Shown here piece by piece: positions 1-11,153 of a stretch of DNA of 64,000 nt (positions within the stretch are counted from its first letter, which is position 1; each line of letters begins with the position of its first letter). The translations under genes were made by a program, and so were the position numbers. Origin of the DNA: Neopestalotiopsis rosae (taxonomy: Eukaryota > Ascomycota > Sordariomycetes > Amphisphaeriales > Sporocadaceae); NCBI GenBank assembly GCA_023078685.1, contig JALGAS010000008.1, positions 3,224,001-3,288,000 on the forward strand, in the 5' to 3' direction. Below the pieces are notes generated by a model, which was not told where the DNA came from, searched no databases, and saw nothing but the letters and a program-made list of their open reading frames with translations.

Positions 1-941
1 TGCGGCGTTGCGGGGGACGACTTGAGTTGCCAAGCACGAGACATGACGCACTGGGTCAGTTGTGGTCTGGGCCTGGATATTTCCAGCGACGGCAGCACCA
101 ACGTGGTGGTCGACACGTGGAATTGCACTAGCCTCGCATTATCTGCAGTGTATGCCTAAGGTGGTGCTTGGACATATGATGGTGGAGGGTGTAGAGAGTG
201 CATTGTACAGATGTGCTTCTCGTGATAATCTGTGCAGTAACCAATTCTACTGATTCATGACGTTGGTCCCATTCACAGCTGCGCTGCCATGCACACACGA
301 GAGCACGTGAGGGCGCGAGGCAAAAGCCAAATGAGTCGCAATGGATCCTCTGGGCAGCATCGTGAACGCGCCAGGTTCCAGCGCGCCATATGCGCTAGCT
401 AGGCAGGTTGGCGGCCATTTTTCTCCACTAATGCTCGCTGATGTAGAGGCACGTCTCGGGCATTAAAATGCTGTGCATCTCGCTGCAAGATTCGGAGTAG
501 TGTAGGCACACTGACAGCCCTCCCCGTCCCTTTCCAATTCGCCCAAGGCAGTTCAAGTCAAGCCAGGGCTTCCAGGATTCCCTCCTGTAATTTCGAAAGT
601 CATTTCCCCGGCCAATCGAGCTACTTTCATTACATTGTATCATCATTGATTTTTATTTTATTTTTTATTTTCTGGAAAGGAAAATCCATCGTTAATTCCT
701 TCACACCTAGAAAACACATACTCTAGCTGCATATCGCTCCTTTTTGATTTTCTTCGCAGCTAGGGATCACCTACAACCCACCCTAATTGGAGGTGTCTCA
801 GTTCAAACCGCCCGCGGCTGACAGCGGCGCTTCCGTCCCATCCGCGCGCCGATCGGCTGTCAACTTCGGCGGCATCTCACCTTGCTTTTTCTCGCTGCCC
901 CCTTAATCAGGGGTCGATCGGGACTGACATAAGCGGAGCTG
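1..941. other. Intergenic, upstream of the FAD oxidoreductase
   Basis: No convincing coding sequence is seen. A T/A-rich stretch lies near 650-680. A C/T-rich segment just before the start codon at 942 is typical of a fungal promoter and 5' leader. The short open frames here have no recognisable protein features. Confidence 0.6.
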
Positions 942-2423
942 ATGGAAACTCACGAGGCCGCTGTCGAGACTGTAGCCAAGAGCATCCGCCTCTTTCATGC
1001 TACACAGAGGCCCTTTCGTGTCTACCATGGATCAACCAACAGCACTCGCGCCTCTGCCCGCCGGGCGGACAATACCGTCGACACCAGCAAGCTCAACAAT
1101 GTGCTGCAAGTCGACAAGGAACGCAAGATTGCGCTGGTAGAACCAAATGTCCCCATGAACGTGCTCGTCGAGGCGACCCTCAAATCCGGACTTGTGCCCC
1201 TAGTTGTCATGGAGTTTCCAAACATCACAGTCGGTGGCGGCTTCTCGGGGAGCTCTGGCGAGAGCAGCTCATTCCGCTACGGTCCGTTCGATTCCACCAT
1301 CAACTCGATCGAGATTGTTTTGCCCAACGGAGAGATCATGCATGCGTCCAAATCGGCCAAACCAGATTTATTCTGGGGCGCTGCCTCGGGATTCGGGACA
1401 CTTGGCGTTGTCACCTTGTTGGAGGTCCAGCTGCGAGACGCGCATAGATATGTCGGGTTGACATACCAGTCATTCACGTCAGTTGCTGCTGCTTCCGCTT
1501 CGATGCAGGACCTGGCTCAAGACTCATCCGTGGACTATCTTGATGGCATTGTTTTCTCCCCAAAGCGCGCCATTGTCTGCACGGGGCGTCTCATGGAGGA
1601 ATACCCAAGTACGAAGAAGCCATTGCGTTTCACCAGGAGAAATGACCCCTGGTTCTACCTGCACGTAGATAAGCGGACCAAGAAAGCCCGCGGGGAGAGG
1701 GTGACGGACTATATCTTGCTTACCGACTATCTGTTTCGATATGACCGCGGTGGTTTCTGGGTCGCTAAGTACGCTTTCAAGTACTTCTTTACGCCATTTA
1801 ATCGGATAACACGGTCGGTTCTCGATCGCTATATGAGGGCCAAGGTCATGTACGCGGCCCTGCACAAGTCTCAACTTGCCGACGACTACATCGTCCAGGA
1901 CGTTGGTGTACCGTATGATAAAGTCGCAGAGTTCCAGGAGTGGCTAGACGCGAACCTGAAAACTTATCCGATATGGCTCTGTCCACTCCGGGTCAGGCGA
2001 GACGATCCCGACTCACGGCACGGCCTCCATGCCGGATTCTCGGACCCCGAAACGCCGGAGCACCTCCTCAACTTTGGCATCTGGCGGCCGGGATCCACCA
2101 AGCACGACGTCTTCCTGCGCCAGAACCGAGACCTTGAGAAAAAGGTCCACGAGCTCGGTGGAAAGAAGTGGTTATACGCGCACGCTTACTACACTGAAGA
2201 AGAGTTCTGGGCGGCCTACGACCGGCAATCGTATGACGACCTGCGACGGCGCTACTCGGCAGCTTATTTGCCTAGCGTCTACGACAAAGTCAAAGTAAAC
2301 TCGGCCGAGAGCCCGCGGAAGCCGTGCCGGGGCGTTCGGCCACTGCAAGGCCTGTACGGAGTGTACAAGGCATGGAAGGGCGGGGACTATCTGCTTGCCA
2401 AGGGATCAACGCAGTGGCATTGA
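942..2423 (+). CDS. FAD-binding oxidoreductase, Delta(24)-sterol reductase (DHCR24/DIMINUTO)-like
   Basis: Single-exon gene of 493 residues with an ATG at 942. The N-terminal half is a PCMH-type FAD-binding domain (about residues 15-190), with VEPNVPM at 67-73, the glycine-rich stretch ITVGGGFSGSSGESSSFR at 95-112 and FWGAASGFGTLGV at 144-156. This pattern is that of the DHCR24-like family, which binds FAD and reduces or oxidises lipid-type substrates. The C-terminal half is the less conserved substrate domain. Fungi usually make ergosterol with ERG4 rather than DHCR24, so the true substrate is unknown and a role in sterol synthesis should not be assumed. No signal peptide or clear membrane segment is visible at the N-terminus. 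It converges on the next gene with only about 210 bp between the stop codons. Confidence 0.85.
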   Translation: METHEAAVETVAKSIRLFHATQRPFRVYHGSTNSTRASARRADNTVDTSKLNNVLQVDKERKIALVEPNVPMNVLVEATLKSGLVPLVVMEFPNITVGGGFSGSSGESSSFRYGPFDSTINSIEIVLPNGEIMHASKSAKPDLFWGAASGFGTLGVVTLLEVQLRDAHRYVGLTYQSFTSVAAASASMQDLAQDSSVDYLDGIVFSPKRAIVCTGRLMEEYPSTKKPLRFTRRNDPWFYLHVDKRTKKARGERVTDYILLTDYLFRYDRGGFWVAKYAFKYFFTPFNRITRSVLDRYMRAKVMYAALHKSQLADDYIVQDVGVPYDKVAEFQEWLDANLKTYPIWLCPLRVRRDDPDSRHGLHAGFSDPETPEHLLNFGIWRPGSTKHDVFLRQNRDLEKKVHELGGKKWLYAHAYYTEEEFWAAYDRQSYDDLRRRYSAAYLPSVYDKVKVNSAESPRKPCRGVRPLQGLYGVYKAWKGGDYLLAKGSTQWH

Positions 2424-2633
2424 AGCTTCTTTTCTAGAGAGCAGAGTCTGCACCGAATCAGGTGAAGTCACGAAAGAGGGGAGGGGGAATTAACTTTCAA
2501 AAAAGGATTTTCACGACACGACCATAGATACCCGCGATTTTCCGCTGATGCAAGTATAGTCGCCTTGTATATTTCGTACCGACTTTGGATATTATCAAAT
2601 TATATCTTCCAATGTACCCACTTTACTATATCT

Positions 2634-4190
2634 CTAAATGTCTGTTCGCTTGACAACAAATGCACCCCTCTCAATGGTGTTGACCAAGATGAACCCACTC
2701 TTGAAGAAGGGGTAGTGCGACCAAGTTCCCTCAAAATCAATGACACCACCATCCTCGGCGTCGTCGTCCTCGGGGAAGATGTCGAAAAAGGCCACCTCCT
2801 TGACGCTGGCGGCAGTGGGGTCTTCGGCAATGGACGAGATGTCGAGGACGCGGAGGCCGGTGCCGTAGTTGCTCTGGTAGGCGAAGCCGCCGCTGATGAA
2901 CTGGTTGTGGTCGATGCCGCGTGTGTCGCTGCGGTAGATGCCCGACAGCTTGGGGGCCTCGAGGGAGCTGATGTCCCAGAAGTAGGTGACGGGGAAGCCG
3001 GCGGCGCCCTCGCCGGTGGAGTCGTACTCGTCGTACTCGTCGTCGAGCACGAGGTACTGCTGCCACTCGGTGTCGAGGACCCAGCCCTGGTGCGTGTACG
3101 AGGCGCCCTCGTACGTGGTGCGCGAGATGATGTTGGTGGCGTTCTTGTCCGTCACGTCAAAGATGGTCAGGGTGTCCTCGTTGTAGCCGTAGCAGATGTC
3201 GCGCTCGCTGTAGGCCTCGTCGGGGCCCCGGTACACGAGGCACTGGGCGTCGTGCACGTAGCCGTCGCCGCTGGCGCAGCCGGGGGAGTAAGGGGCAGAG
3301 GGGTCCGTCAGGTCGATGAAGATGAGGCCCGAGGCGCAGCTGCTGTTGCGCGGCTGGGCGCCCACGGCCACGGCGTAGTTCTTCTCCTCGTTGACGACGA
3401 CGTTGTGCGAGCGGCCGACGGGCAGCTCGCCGAACCAGCCCGTCAGGTCGTCCTCGTTGCTGAACGTCTTGGGCGCGGCCGGGTCGACGTCGAGCAGCAG
3501 CGACATGTCAAAGATCTGCACGCCGTGGTTGGTGGCCTCGCTGCCGATGACGACGTAGTTCTTGTAGCCCTTGATCTCGCGCCACAGCGACGGCTGCGCC
3601 GCCGTCCACTGCGGCAGCCGGCCCAGGTACACGAGCTTGCCGGCGCTGCTGATCTCGGCAAAGGCGGCGCCGTCGCTCTGCGCAATCGCTACAAACTCGC
3701 GGCCCTCGTCGCTGGTCCATCCCCAGCTGCCGGCGCCCTCTCCGACCGTGCTTCCAAGGTCAAAGTGGCTTTGGAAGTCATAAAAGTCAATCTATTCAAT
3801 TTTGAGTGACAAGACTCGCGGCAAAGATGAAGATGGATGATGATAGCTTACGTTGTTGCACTTGAAGGTGTTGTTGGCATCGCCTGGAATTACGGCGGCA
3901 ATGCCATCAGTGCAGGCAACTGGACCGGCTTCTGCGCTGTAGCTCTTGTACTGTCTGGAGTCGAAGGCACCAGCCTTTCTCTTGGCATCCCAAGCAGCCT
4001 GTGAGGATTAGCATGCGTCTTATTGTATAGGAGAACAAGTATTTATACATACATGCTTGGTGCTCATAATGGTCTCATGGACGAGACCACTGTCGTACTT
4101 CTCTTGCCTGGCAGGGTTGGCAATCTCCTTGGCCACAGCGACCTGAGAGCCCGCCAACAAGGCAATGGATGCCGCGATAAAGGACTTCAT
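2634..4190 (-). CDS. Secreted choice-of-anchor-B / LVIVD-repeat protein
   Basis: Exons 4190-4053, 3998-3852 and 3791-2634 give 480 residues; both introns are phase 0 with GTATGT and GTAAGC donors. The N-terminus has a signal peptide of about 20 residues (MKSFIAASIALLAGSQVAVA). The large third exon holds LVIVD-type beta-propeller blades, recognised by segments such as HGVQIFDM, SHNVVVNEEKNYAVAVG, YVHDAQCL and YTHQGWVLDTEWQQYLVLDDE. The last is a hallmark of the bacterial choice-of-anchor-B proteins; fungal copies are often labelled 'regulatory P domain' proteins. It is probably secreted. Its biochemical role is not known, although the HDAQ and HQGW segments may bind metal (inference). The long third exon is very GC-rich at third positions. 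Confidence 0.85.
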
Positions 4191-7100
4191 GATGAAAGAG
4201 TTTGGCTCTTGACTATACGAATAGCACCCAAGAAATGTGGCTTGCTATGATCGACGACCAGGACAACCTCAACACACACATCCAGCCACTTTTCTCCCCA
4301 AACATCTTGTTATCCCTACCCATTCTTATATGCGCCCAGATTTTGCGGTCAACGCCCAGCTCTCTGACTTGATTGCCATTTTCCTTTGATAGCACAGAAC
4401 TTCCAGAAGATGCATCATATCACGCTATCTTGAGAAGCATACCCAAAGAGGTAGGCGACAAGACTGCATCTCTTGGCCGATACCACAGCACCGTAGGCAC
4501 CCGCAGGCGACTTTGCTGCATAAATTGCGGTAGTTCTAAGCCATCTCGGCACCTCTTGGCGCAGGACTTGGCAATCACCTCTTTTTGATTCTTTCGTGGG
4601 TGGTCGCCAAGGTCCTCATGGATCTTTTTAACCCAGATATACGGAGCCAGCCAATCAGCCGGCACTTGATTATGCCCAGGAAACGAATGGTTGTCAGATT
4701 AAACAACAAAAAGACCAGCACCCTTGCTCGCCAAGACCGCTTGGGATGTTACATAGTACATTTTGGACTGGAAGCCCCTGGTCCTGGCAAAAAGCACAAT
4801 ACGAGATGGTGAACTCCTTCTTGGCCCCCGTCAGCGGGCAAATCCCGTTGCAGGCAAGCACAAATGTAACAATGGAAGCGGTCATCTGCGGCATTCTGCC
4901 TTGTCGCCATTCCAAAGATGCGTGACGCCTTGCCTCTTTCTGTTCACATCTGGGCCATTCGGGCCACGGCAATCCTGTCTGTGGGGGGATCAACTGAGCC
5001 ACACAGAGCCGCAGGACAGTCGCGCCCGGGATTAGACCACTCTATGAGATCCGGCACTATTGAATAGAAAGGTCTCGGATGTGGGATGTGAATGGCTTGC
5101 TCCAAAGTATGCCAGAGATAAGCTCGTTGCATTGACATTTTTACTTTTCAAAAGTATTGGTTTTGGTCGTTTCCCTTATTTCCGTTTTCGTGCTACTATA
5201 TCGCAAACCCATCCACTTAGGGGCCCGGCCCGGGATCCTAAAAGTATGAAGAATAGCCAAGAACACATGCCCATGTACACGACCGGGGATGTAAAGAACT
5301 CAAGCATTGGCTTTTGCCGTCGCTGTCCCAAATCGAGGTTATTCCAAAAGTGACTCAATTGGGGGATTGGTAAGTGCATGGAGCTATTAGAACATTCTTT
5401 TTTCCCAAGAGAAACTAGATGATCTGATGGCAGGTCAGAAGCATCGATAGTCATGTTATACCCTGCCACAAAGTACACCCAGTCTCGCCAGTCTGGGGGG
5501 GGTTTGGTGAAGCATCCTAGTCCATGACGATTATGTAGATCACGACATGAAATAGCTACTCCTGCACCCCCTCATCGCCAAGGCGGAAAGCAAATGGAAT
5601 CATGAGATCTCCTCCCCATATTGGTCACCCGTCGCTCTCGGCTGTAACCGTCCAAGCTCGTCGTAGCATAGTAGCAGGACTCAAGAAGAGCTAATTGCCC
5701 AGTCCACACTTGCTGGACAAGGCAACTGCAGGGTGTACAGAGTTGGACCCCCACAAGAAACAATATAGTAGAGGTTGCACCGCCAAGAACGATAACCGTA
5801 AAGGCTTATTTTTTGCGCGTTTGTCATACTTGGGGAAACTGATCTTTGGAGCCGATGGAAGAGGCCATTGAAACGTAGGAGATACTACGGGGGCTGGGGA
5901 GACAAGATGAAGTTTGCCAAGAGTATGTAAAGTTGACACGTACGGTAACAACGTGCTGTGATGGCGTCTGGCTTTCGAGTGAATCCCTTTTTTTTACTTT
6001 GGTTCCTGGTTGAAACCTATCCAAACCCTTCGCTCAGGGCTTATACCCGGAGAGGACTGCCTTTCAAATGCGCTCCAATTGAATCGAAGATCGAGCTGAG
6101 ATGTTTGTTTTTGTATTTCAACTCTTTTGTGAAATGATAGATGAATAATGAAAATGAGTCATTTCAGTGACGCTTGGTTTTCAGTTATTGTTTCGAGAGA
6201 AGTGACTTGATTGCCCATATTGTGTTGATTGAAGTGGTCAGACATGCAAAAGCCCAAGATGCAAATTCGGGTTTATTTACTCCTCACGATGATCTTTCCT
6301 ATTTCCTGAACTTATTTTTGTCTAGGCTGACTTCAACTCAATTGACTTCAAACCATGTCGTGCACAACGGGAACTACTCAGATGTGGATAGAAGGGATTA
6401 AGCAAAGCACTGACACGATCCCCATAATTTGACGTTGGACTATACCTCGAACTACACCAAAAACTTTAACCTTTTACCAATGCGCGAACAGCACGAGGAG
6501 GCGTCGAAAAACTGCTAGTCTATGACTTCATGGTCCCCAGCAGCTCATGCATTCGATTACTGTTTTGACCACGCCTCCTCTGCTAGCCTGACCATCGTAT
6601 CTCACGCATCCTCGCTTACATTTCGAGGTCCATTTCGATATTCATTCCAAACTTATCTTGAGCATTGGATTAGCAGCACCAGTTCATGAGACTACAGACA
6701 CGCGCCACCATGATTGGTTCTGAGATGGTCGACAAGCACTCATACTGGAGATGCATTCATTTATCGCTGAGTTCCTGTCTCCATTTATTTACATTCTCCA
6801 TGGTCTACGCGGCAGGCAAAAACATTGACTTTGAGCTCATGGATATCTCCGTGATTATATGGAGCATCTTCCCCGGAACTAGACTTCGCTTGTATACGAC
6901 CACCAAGACCCTCAATGGATGTGCGTTGAAGCCGTCATTGGAAGCTCTAGACGATATTTTCAGAGGCGTTATACTCGCCCCTAATCGCGGAGGCTAGAGG
7001 GCGATGAGTCGAGGCGCATCGCATAGCGCTGGTTGCTGGCATCTCGTTATTCAGCAACTCGAGACGAAACCTCATTAGATATTTGCGTTGCATTGGCTAG

Positions 7101-7405
7101 ATGGACAGATGGATGGATAGACTAGAAGATGAGGGAAGAAGATAGGAGGATAGATCTGAACCTTGGGTTTAAGTGCATCTTGTAGTAATCGCCTTGCGGC
7201 CAACGCTCCCGGCAGGCACTGACGTACACGGTATCTGGAATGGTATATATATTCAAATTCATGTCCAGATCGGCTCTAACACGTCTTCCAAAATTACTAC
7301 CATGCACTAATCCGAAGCTGCTTTACTTGGCAGATTCTTGGACCAAACCAATAACCTTTCATACATTTGTGTAACGGCATAGTTTGTCGTTTCTCTCAAT
7401 CCACC
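4191..7405. other. Divergent intergenic region, 3.2 kb
   Basis: This region separates the start codons of the LVIVD protein (minus) and the aquaporin (plus), so it carries both promoters. I found no ORF with protein-like composition and no convincing splice chain. A GATG/GATA-rich stretch sits near 7098-7125. It is long for this window and could hide a noncoding transcript, but nothing in the sequence demonstrates one. Confidence 0.5.
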
Positions 7406-8648
7406 ATGAACGTCGATCGTCCCGGCCGCCGGATCCGCATGCCATGGGAGTCACGATCCAAGGCCGACGTGCGCCCGCGCGACGACTCGTCGACCCTGGT
7501 CTCACGCCGCGTGCGGACGCCCGGCCTGCACGGCGCGAGCAAGGACCACTTTGTCGCCATGCTCGCCGAGTTTGTCGGCACCTTCCTGTTCCTCCTCTTT
7601 GCTTTTGGCGGCACCAATGCCGTTAACAATACTCCCAATAAGGATCAGGAGAACCTCAATGCCGACCCTGCGCGGCTGCTCTACATTGCGCTGTGCTTTG
7701 GTATGAGTCTGGCTGTGAATGCCGTAAGTTGTACTCAGGTGTCATGAATAGACATTGGGGTGACCTTGTCACTTACAAGTATGACTACAGTGGGTCTTCT
7801 TCCGCATTAGCGGTGGCCTCTTCAACCCGGCCGTGACCCTGGGCATGATGCTCGTCGGCGGTGTGACCTATGTCCGCGGCTGTCTGGTCATGCTCAGCCA
7901 GGTCCTAGGCGGCATCGCCGCCGCCGCCGTGGTCTTGGGTCTGTTTCCCGGCCCGCTCAATGTGCGCACATCGCTCGCCGGTGGCACCACTGTCGTCCAG
8001 GGTCTCTTCATCGAAATGTTTCTGACCGCCATGCTGGTTTTCACCATCTTCATGTTGGCGGCAGAAAAGCATCGGGCTACTTTTGTGGCTCCCATTGGTA
8101 TCGGTCTTGCCTTGTTTGTTGCCGAGCTTGTGTAAGTGGAGTGCTACTCTTTCCCGTACCAATTAAGGCGAACGCATCACACCATCATAACGCTGTACCT
8201 AATCTCATATCATAGTGGTGTTTACTACACCGGCGGAAGTGTGAACCCAGCACGATCATTTGGCCCCTGCGTGGTCCTTGGATCATTCCACGGATATCAC
8301 TGGATCTACTGGGTCGGCCCCATTCTCGGATCGCTCCTCGCCACGGCCTTTTATCTACTCGTGAAGGCCCTTGAGTACGAGACTGTCAATCCCGAGGCAG
8401 ATACTGACGGCGCCATGCGTCGCATGAAATTTGACCCCAACTCGCATGACGAGCACACATTGTCCCACAGCCCAACCAAGACGGAGACGGTCCACCATGA
8501 AAATCACAACGGCCGTACCAGCACTGATATGCTGCGACAGACTGCCTCCAATGGGCGTAGCGACGAAGGACGATCAAGTGTGGGTGATCATGCCTACAGG
8601 GAGGGCACCAATCTCGAGGCCGGCAGACGAGTATCGCCTGTCGTTTGA
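7406..8648 (+). CDS. Orthodox aquaporin (MIP family water channel)
   Basis: Exons 7406-7723, 7791-8131 and 8216-8648 encode 363 residues. The ATG at 7406 follows a good CCACC context. Both NPA half-helices are intact: [11 protein letters not shown] (N118-P119-A120) and [12 protein letters not shown] (N230-P231-A232-R233), the signature of an orthodox aquaporin rather than an aquaglyceroporin. Six hydrophobic helices fit between residues about 55 and 270. The cytosolic N-terminus is basic. The C-tail of about 85 residues is hydrophilic and rich in Ser, Thr and His, with possible phosphorylation sites. The helix-5 position that is His in yeast and animal water channels is Glu218 here (sequence VAELVGVYYTGG), which should change the selectivity filter. 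It lies tail to tail with the arylsulfotransferase-like gene. Confidence 0.92.
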
Positions 8649-9279
8649 TCTACGGATGATATGGTACATTGATGAGATGTGACATTGGCTTATTCCGAAT
8701 CGAACGAGCTCGGAGAAATCACTCCTTAATGAGTCCTATTGATGATGTTTGCAATTTATGGTAGCACGACGCATAGGCTAAATAATAATTGAGTTATATC
8801 CTCATCATACTTAGCGATCTTGGTGAACCCAGAAGCAATATCTTCCTGAGGGCGGCGTTTGCAGCCCACATCAGAAGAATTTCGTCATTGCAAACCACCC
8901 TCTTTCCAGCCTGCTGCCTGGACGTGCCCACAAAGAAGACATATAGGTTCCAAAAGACCAGAAGTTTTCAACAATCAACCAAAGGAATCACTGGCTGCTA
9001 AAAGAGATATCTAGCCTAGTGGTAAGGGCGCGAACTTGTTATGACCAGAAGTATAAGCCTGGTAGAGGTCCGTCCGTCTCCTGGCAGGCATGGGGCTCGT
9101 GTAGGGGCTCGTGTTTCCCAGTTCCACTAAACCTGTCGATGGTTTTTTTCCTCCGATTCCCTTCTTTTTCTTCCCTGCTCTCTTGATGTTGAGACCATGT
9201 ACAATTGCGCATCAAAGTCAACTTTTGTGTGTTGACTGAAAGCTAAGGTCCTCAGCCACGATCGAGCAGACTTATTCCT
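8649..9279. other. Intergenic between two convergent genes
   Basis: This stretch holds the 3' ends and terminators of the aquaporin (plus) and the arylsulfotransferase-like gene (minus). No coding sequence is supported. The bases near 9015-9035 vaguely resemble a tRNA D-arm, but no clover leaf can be completed. Confidence 0.5.
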
Positions 9280-11153
9280 TTACAATTCATTAAAGGACTG
9301 GTCCGTGAATCTGACCACCGAAGATGACTTTCCAGGAGGCGCGATAAAAGGTTCCACCTTTGCGGCACCCGACTTTCTCAAGACGTTTCCGTTTATATCA
9401 ATCGCCTCAGCAGATGCAAGCCTGATTTTCTCGCCCTCGAGTCGCAGCGAGGTCTCAAAACTCTTGCGCTCCACTTCTCCGAGGTATATCTTGGTGCCGT
9501 AATGGTCATTGAGGGCATAAAACCGCCACACTGCCGTCTCGGTATCGCCGTTCCAGCTGACGTACAAGGTAGTTCCGTCATCATCGGCCAGTGCCACAAT
9601 CGCCGGCTCCTCGTTGGGGAAACCCGTCCAGTTGTACCGAAAGGCGCGGTAGTTCTGCACGCCGAGGCCCAGGTACTCCGAGTCCATGTAGGCGTGGAAG
9701 ACGGCGGTGCCGTTGGGCAGGAACTCGGTCACGGCCCCCTCGGAGCCCCAGCCGACGAGCACGTTGCCGTTGGGGAGGACCTGGGTCGACCCTTGCGACT
9801 TGGACAGGAGGCCGTCGGGCGGGTAAAAGGCCTGCACGAGCTCGGCCTCCCACGACGTCGTGTTGAGCTTGAGGATCTTGCCGCTGCTGGTGGGCGCCGT
9901 GTGCACCTCCCTACCCTCGCCGTGCTCCGAGCCGTGGGCGCTGTTGTCGTACAGGCTGATCATAGGACGCCCAATGATTAGCTAAGAGACTAACGGGTTA
10001 TATGCAGAGAATATAGACTAGACAAAAAAAAAGAATTTACCTTATGATCTCAACATCTTCGTACTGGTCCAGCCAGCGTGCGTGGTGCTGGAAGCAAAAC
10101 TTGGCATTCTTGGGTACCGAAAATGTGCTGTTCTTGCCGTCCAGCTTCCAAATGATGCTGCCGTCGGAGCCGTTGATCTTGTGGATGCTGCAGGCGTCGC
10201 GCGCGGAGATCAGGTAGTTGCCCTCGGAGTCCTTGTCGACGCTGTTGATGTGGAAATAATCCCAGGCGTCTGAGCTGTTATACCCTGAGCCAGCTTGTCC
10301 CGGGTTTATCGGTAGGATTGCCTCTAGTGTAAAGCATTAGTTGATGTTTGAATTCCCACGGACAGTTTATACAAACCATGAGGTGAGATATGATCTAGAC
10401 TGGCCCACTCAAAGAGCAGTTCGCCCGTAGCAATGTCGAGTTCTAAAAGTTGCATCATTAGTCATTCCGCACACGGCGTTGATGGGATGTCTGGGCTGAC
10501 CCTGGATGATTGCATTGACAATCCACTGTTGCTCTGGCTTGGCCCCATAGGCCGTGAGGTCCCTGGGCACTGGCTGATAGATTTGAATCAATCCTGTATT
10601 CTCATTCACAATGTGGAATTCGTGCTTGTCGACAAGCTTGTGATTGCCAGCGCGGAGCTCTCGAATCGTTTCATAGTTTTGATCCAGAAAGGTAATGTGG
10701 CCGTGACCTGGCGAGATATAAGTCAGTCTCAACTTCGTAGACAAATCGTTCTGTGTCAGAATAGTTAGTGACATAGATATAAGGACACTGACCATGTCCA
10801 TAGCCAGGATTGTGATCGCCCTCAAAGGTAAAGAGGACATCCTTCCCGTTCCACCGCGCTTTTTGGAAGTTAGTCGTCCAAATACTGTAGATGCCGTAAC
10901 CTGACCAAACGAGGTCTCCATCGTCGCGTAGAATGTATGCTCCTGCCTGTCTCGGGCCATGCTGCTCCCACAGCGTGTCCGGAAGGCCAGCGAAAGGAGC
11001 AAGGAACAGGTACCCCGACTCGACGTCCTTCGTGGCCGGAATAGTGATGTTTAGTCGCGGCGGTGCGAGATCAGGACGCGATCTGAACTGCCAATCTGCA
11101 TATGCCAATTGGCACAATACGGGCAAGAGGCTGAGATAGCAGCTCAATCTCAT
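9280..11153 (-). CDS. Secreted arylsulfotransferase (ASST)-family protein
   Basis: Five exons: 11153-10793, 10707-10501, 10442-10377, 10323-10041 and 9955-9280, giving 530 residues. Introns are 85, 58, 53 and 85 bp with clear branch points. An ATG three codons upstream (11162) is an equally possible start. A signal peptide (MRLSCYLSLLPVLCQLAYA) leads into the ASST beta-propeller fold. Supporting segments are GAYILRDDGDLVWSG, GHGHITFLDQNYE, KHEFHIVNENTG, DIATGELLFEWASLDHI and QHHARW..YEDVEIISLYDN. Bacterial ASST enzymes move sulfate between phenols; many fungal relatives of this PQQ-like propeller have no demonstrated activity, so the reaction is uncertain. It is divergent from LYS2 across a 1.7-kb spacer. 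Confidence 0.87.

Noticed and set aside
2565..3809. 414-residue plus-strand open frame
   Set aside because: It is antisense to the LVIVD gene, Val/Ala-rich from GC-biased codons, and has no domain.
9010..9065. tRNA-like D-arm sequence
   Set aside because: No B-box or acceptor stem can be paired, so it is not a tRNA gene.
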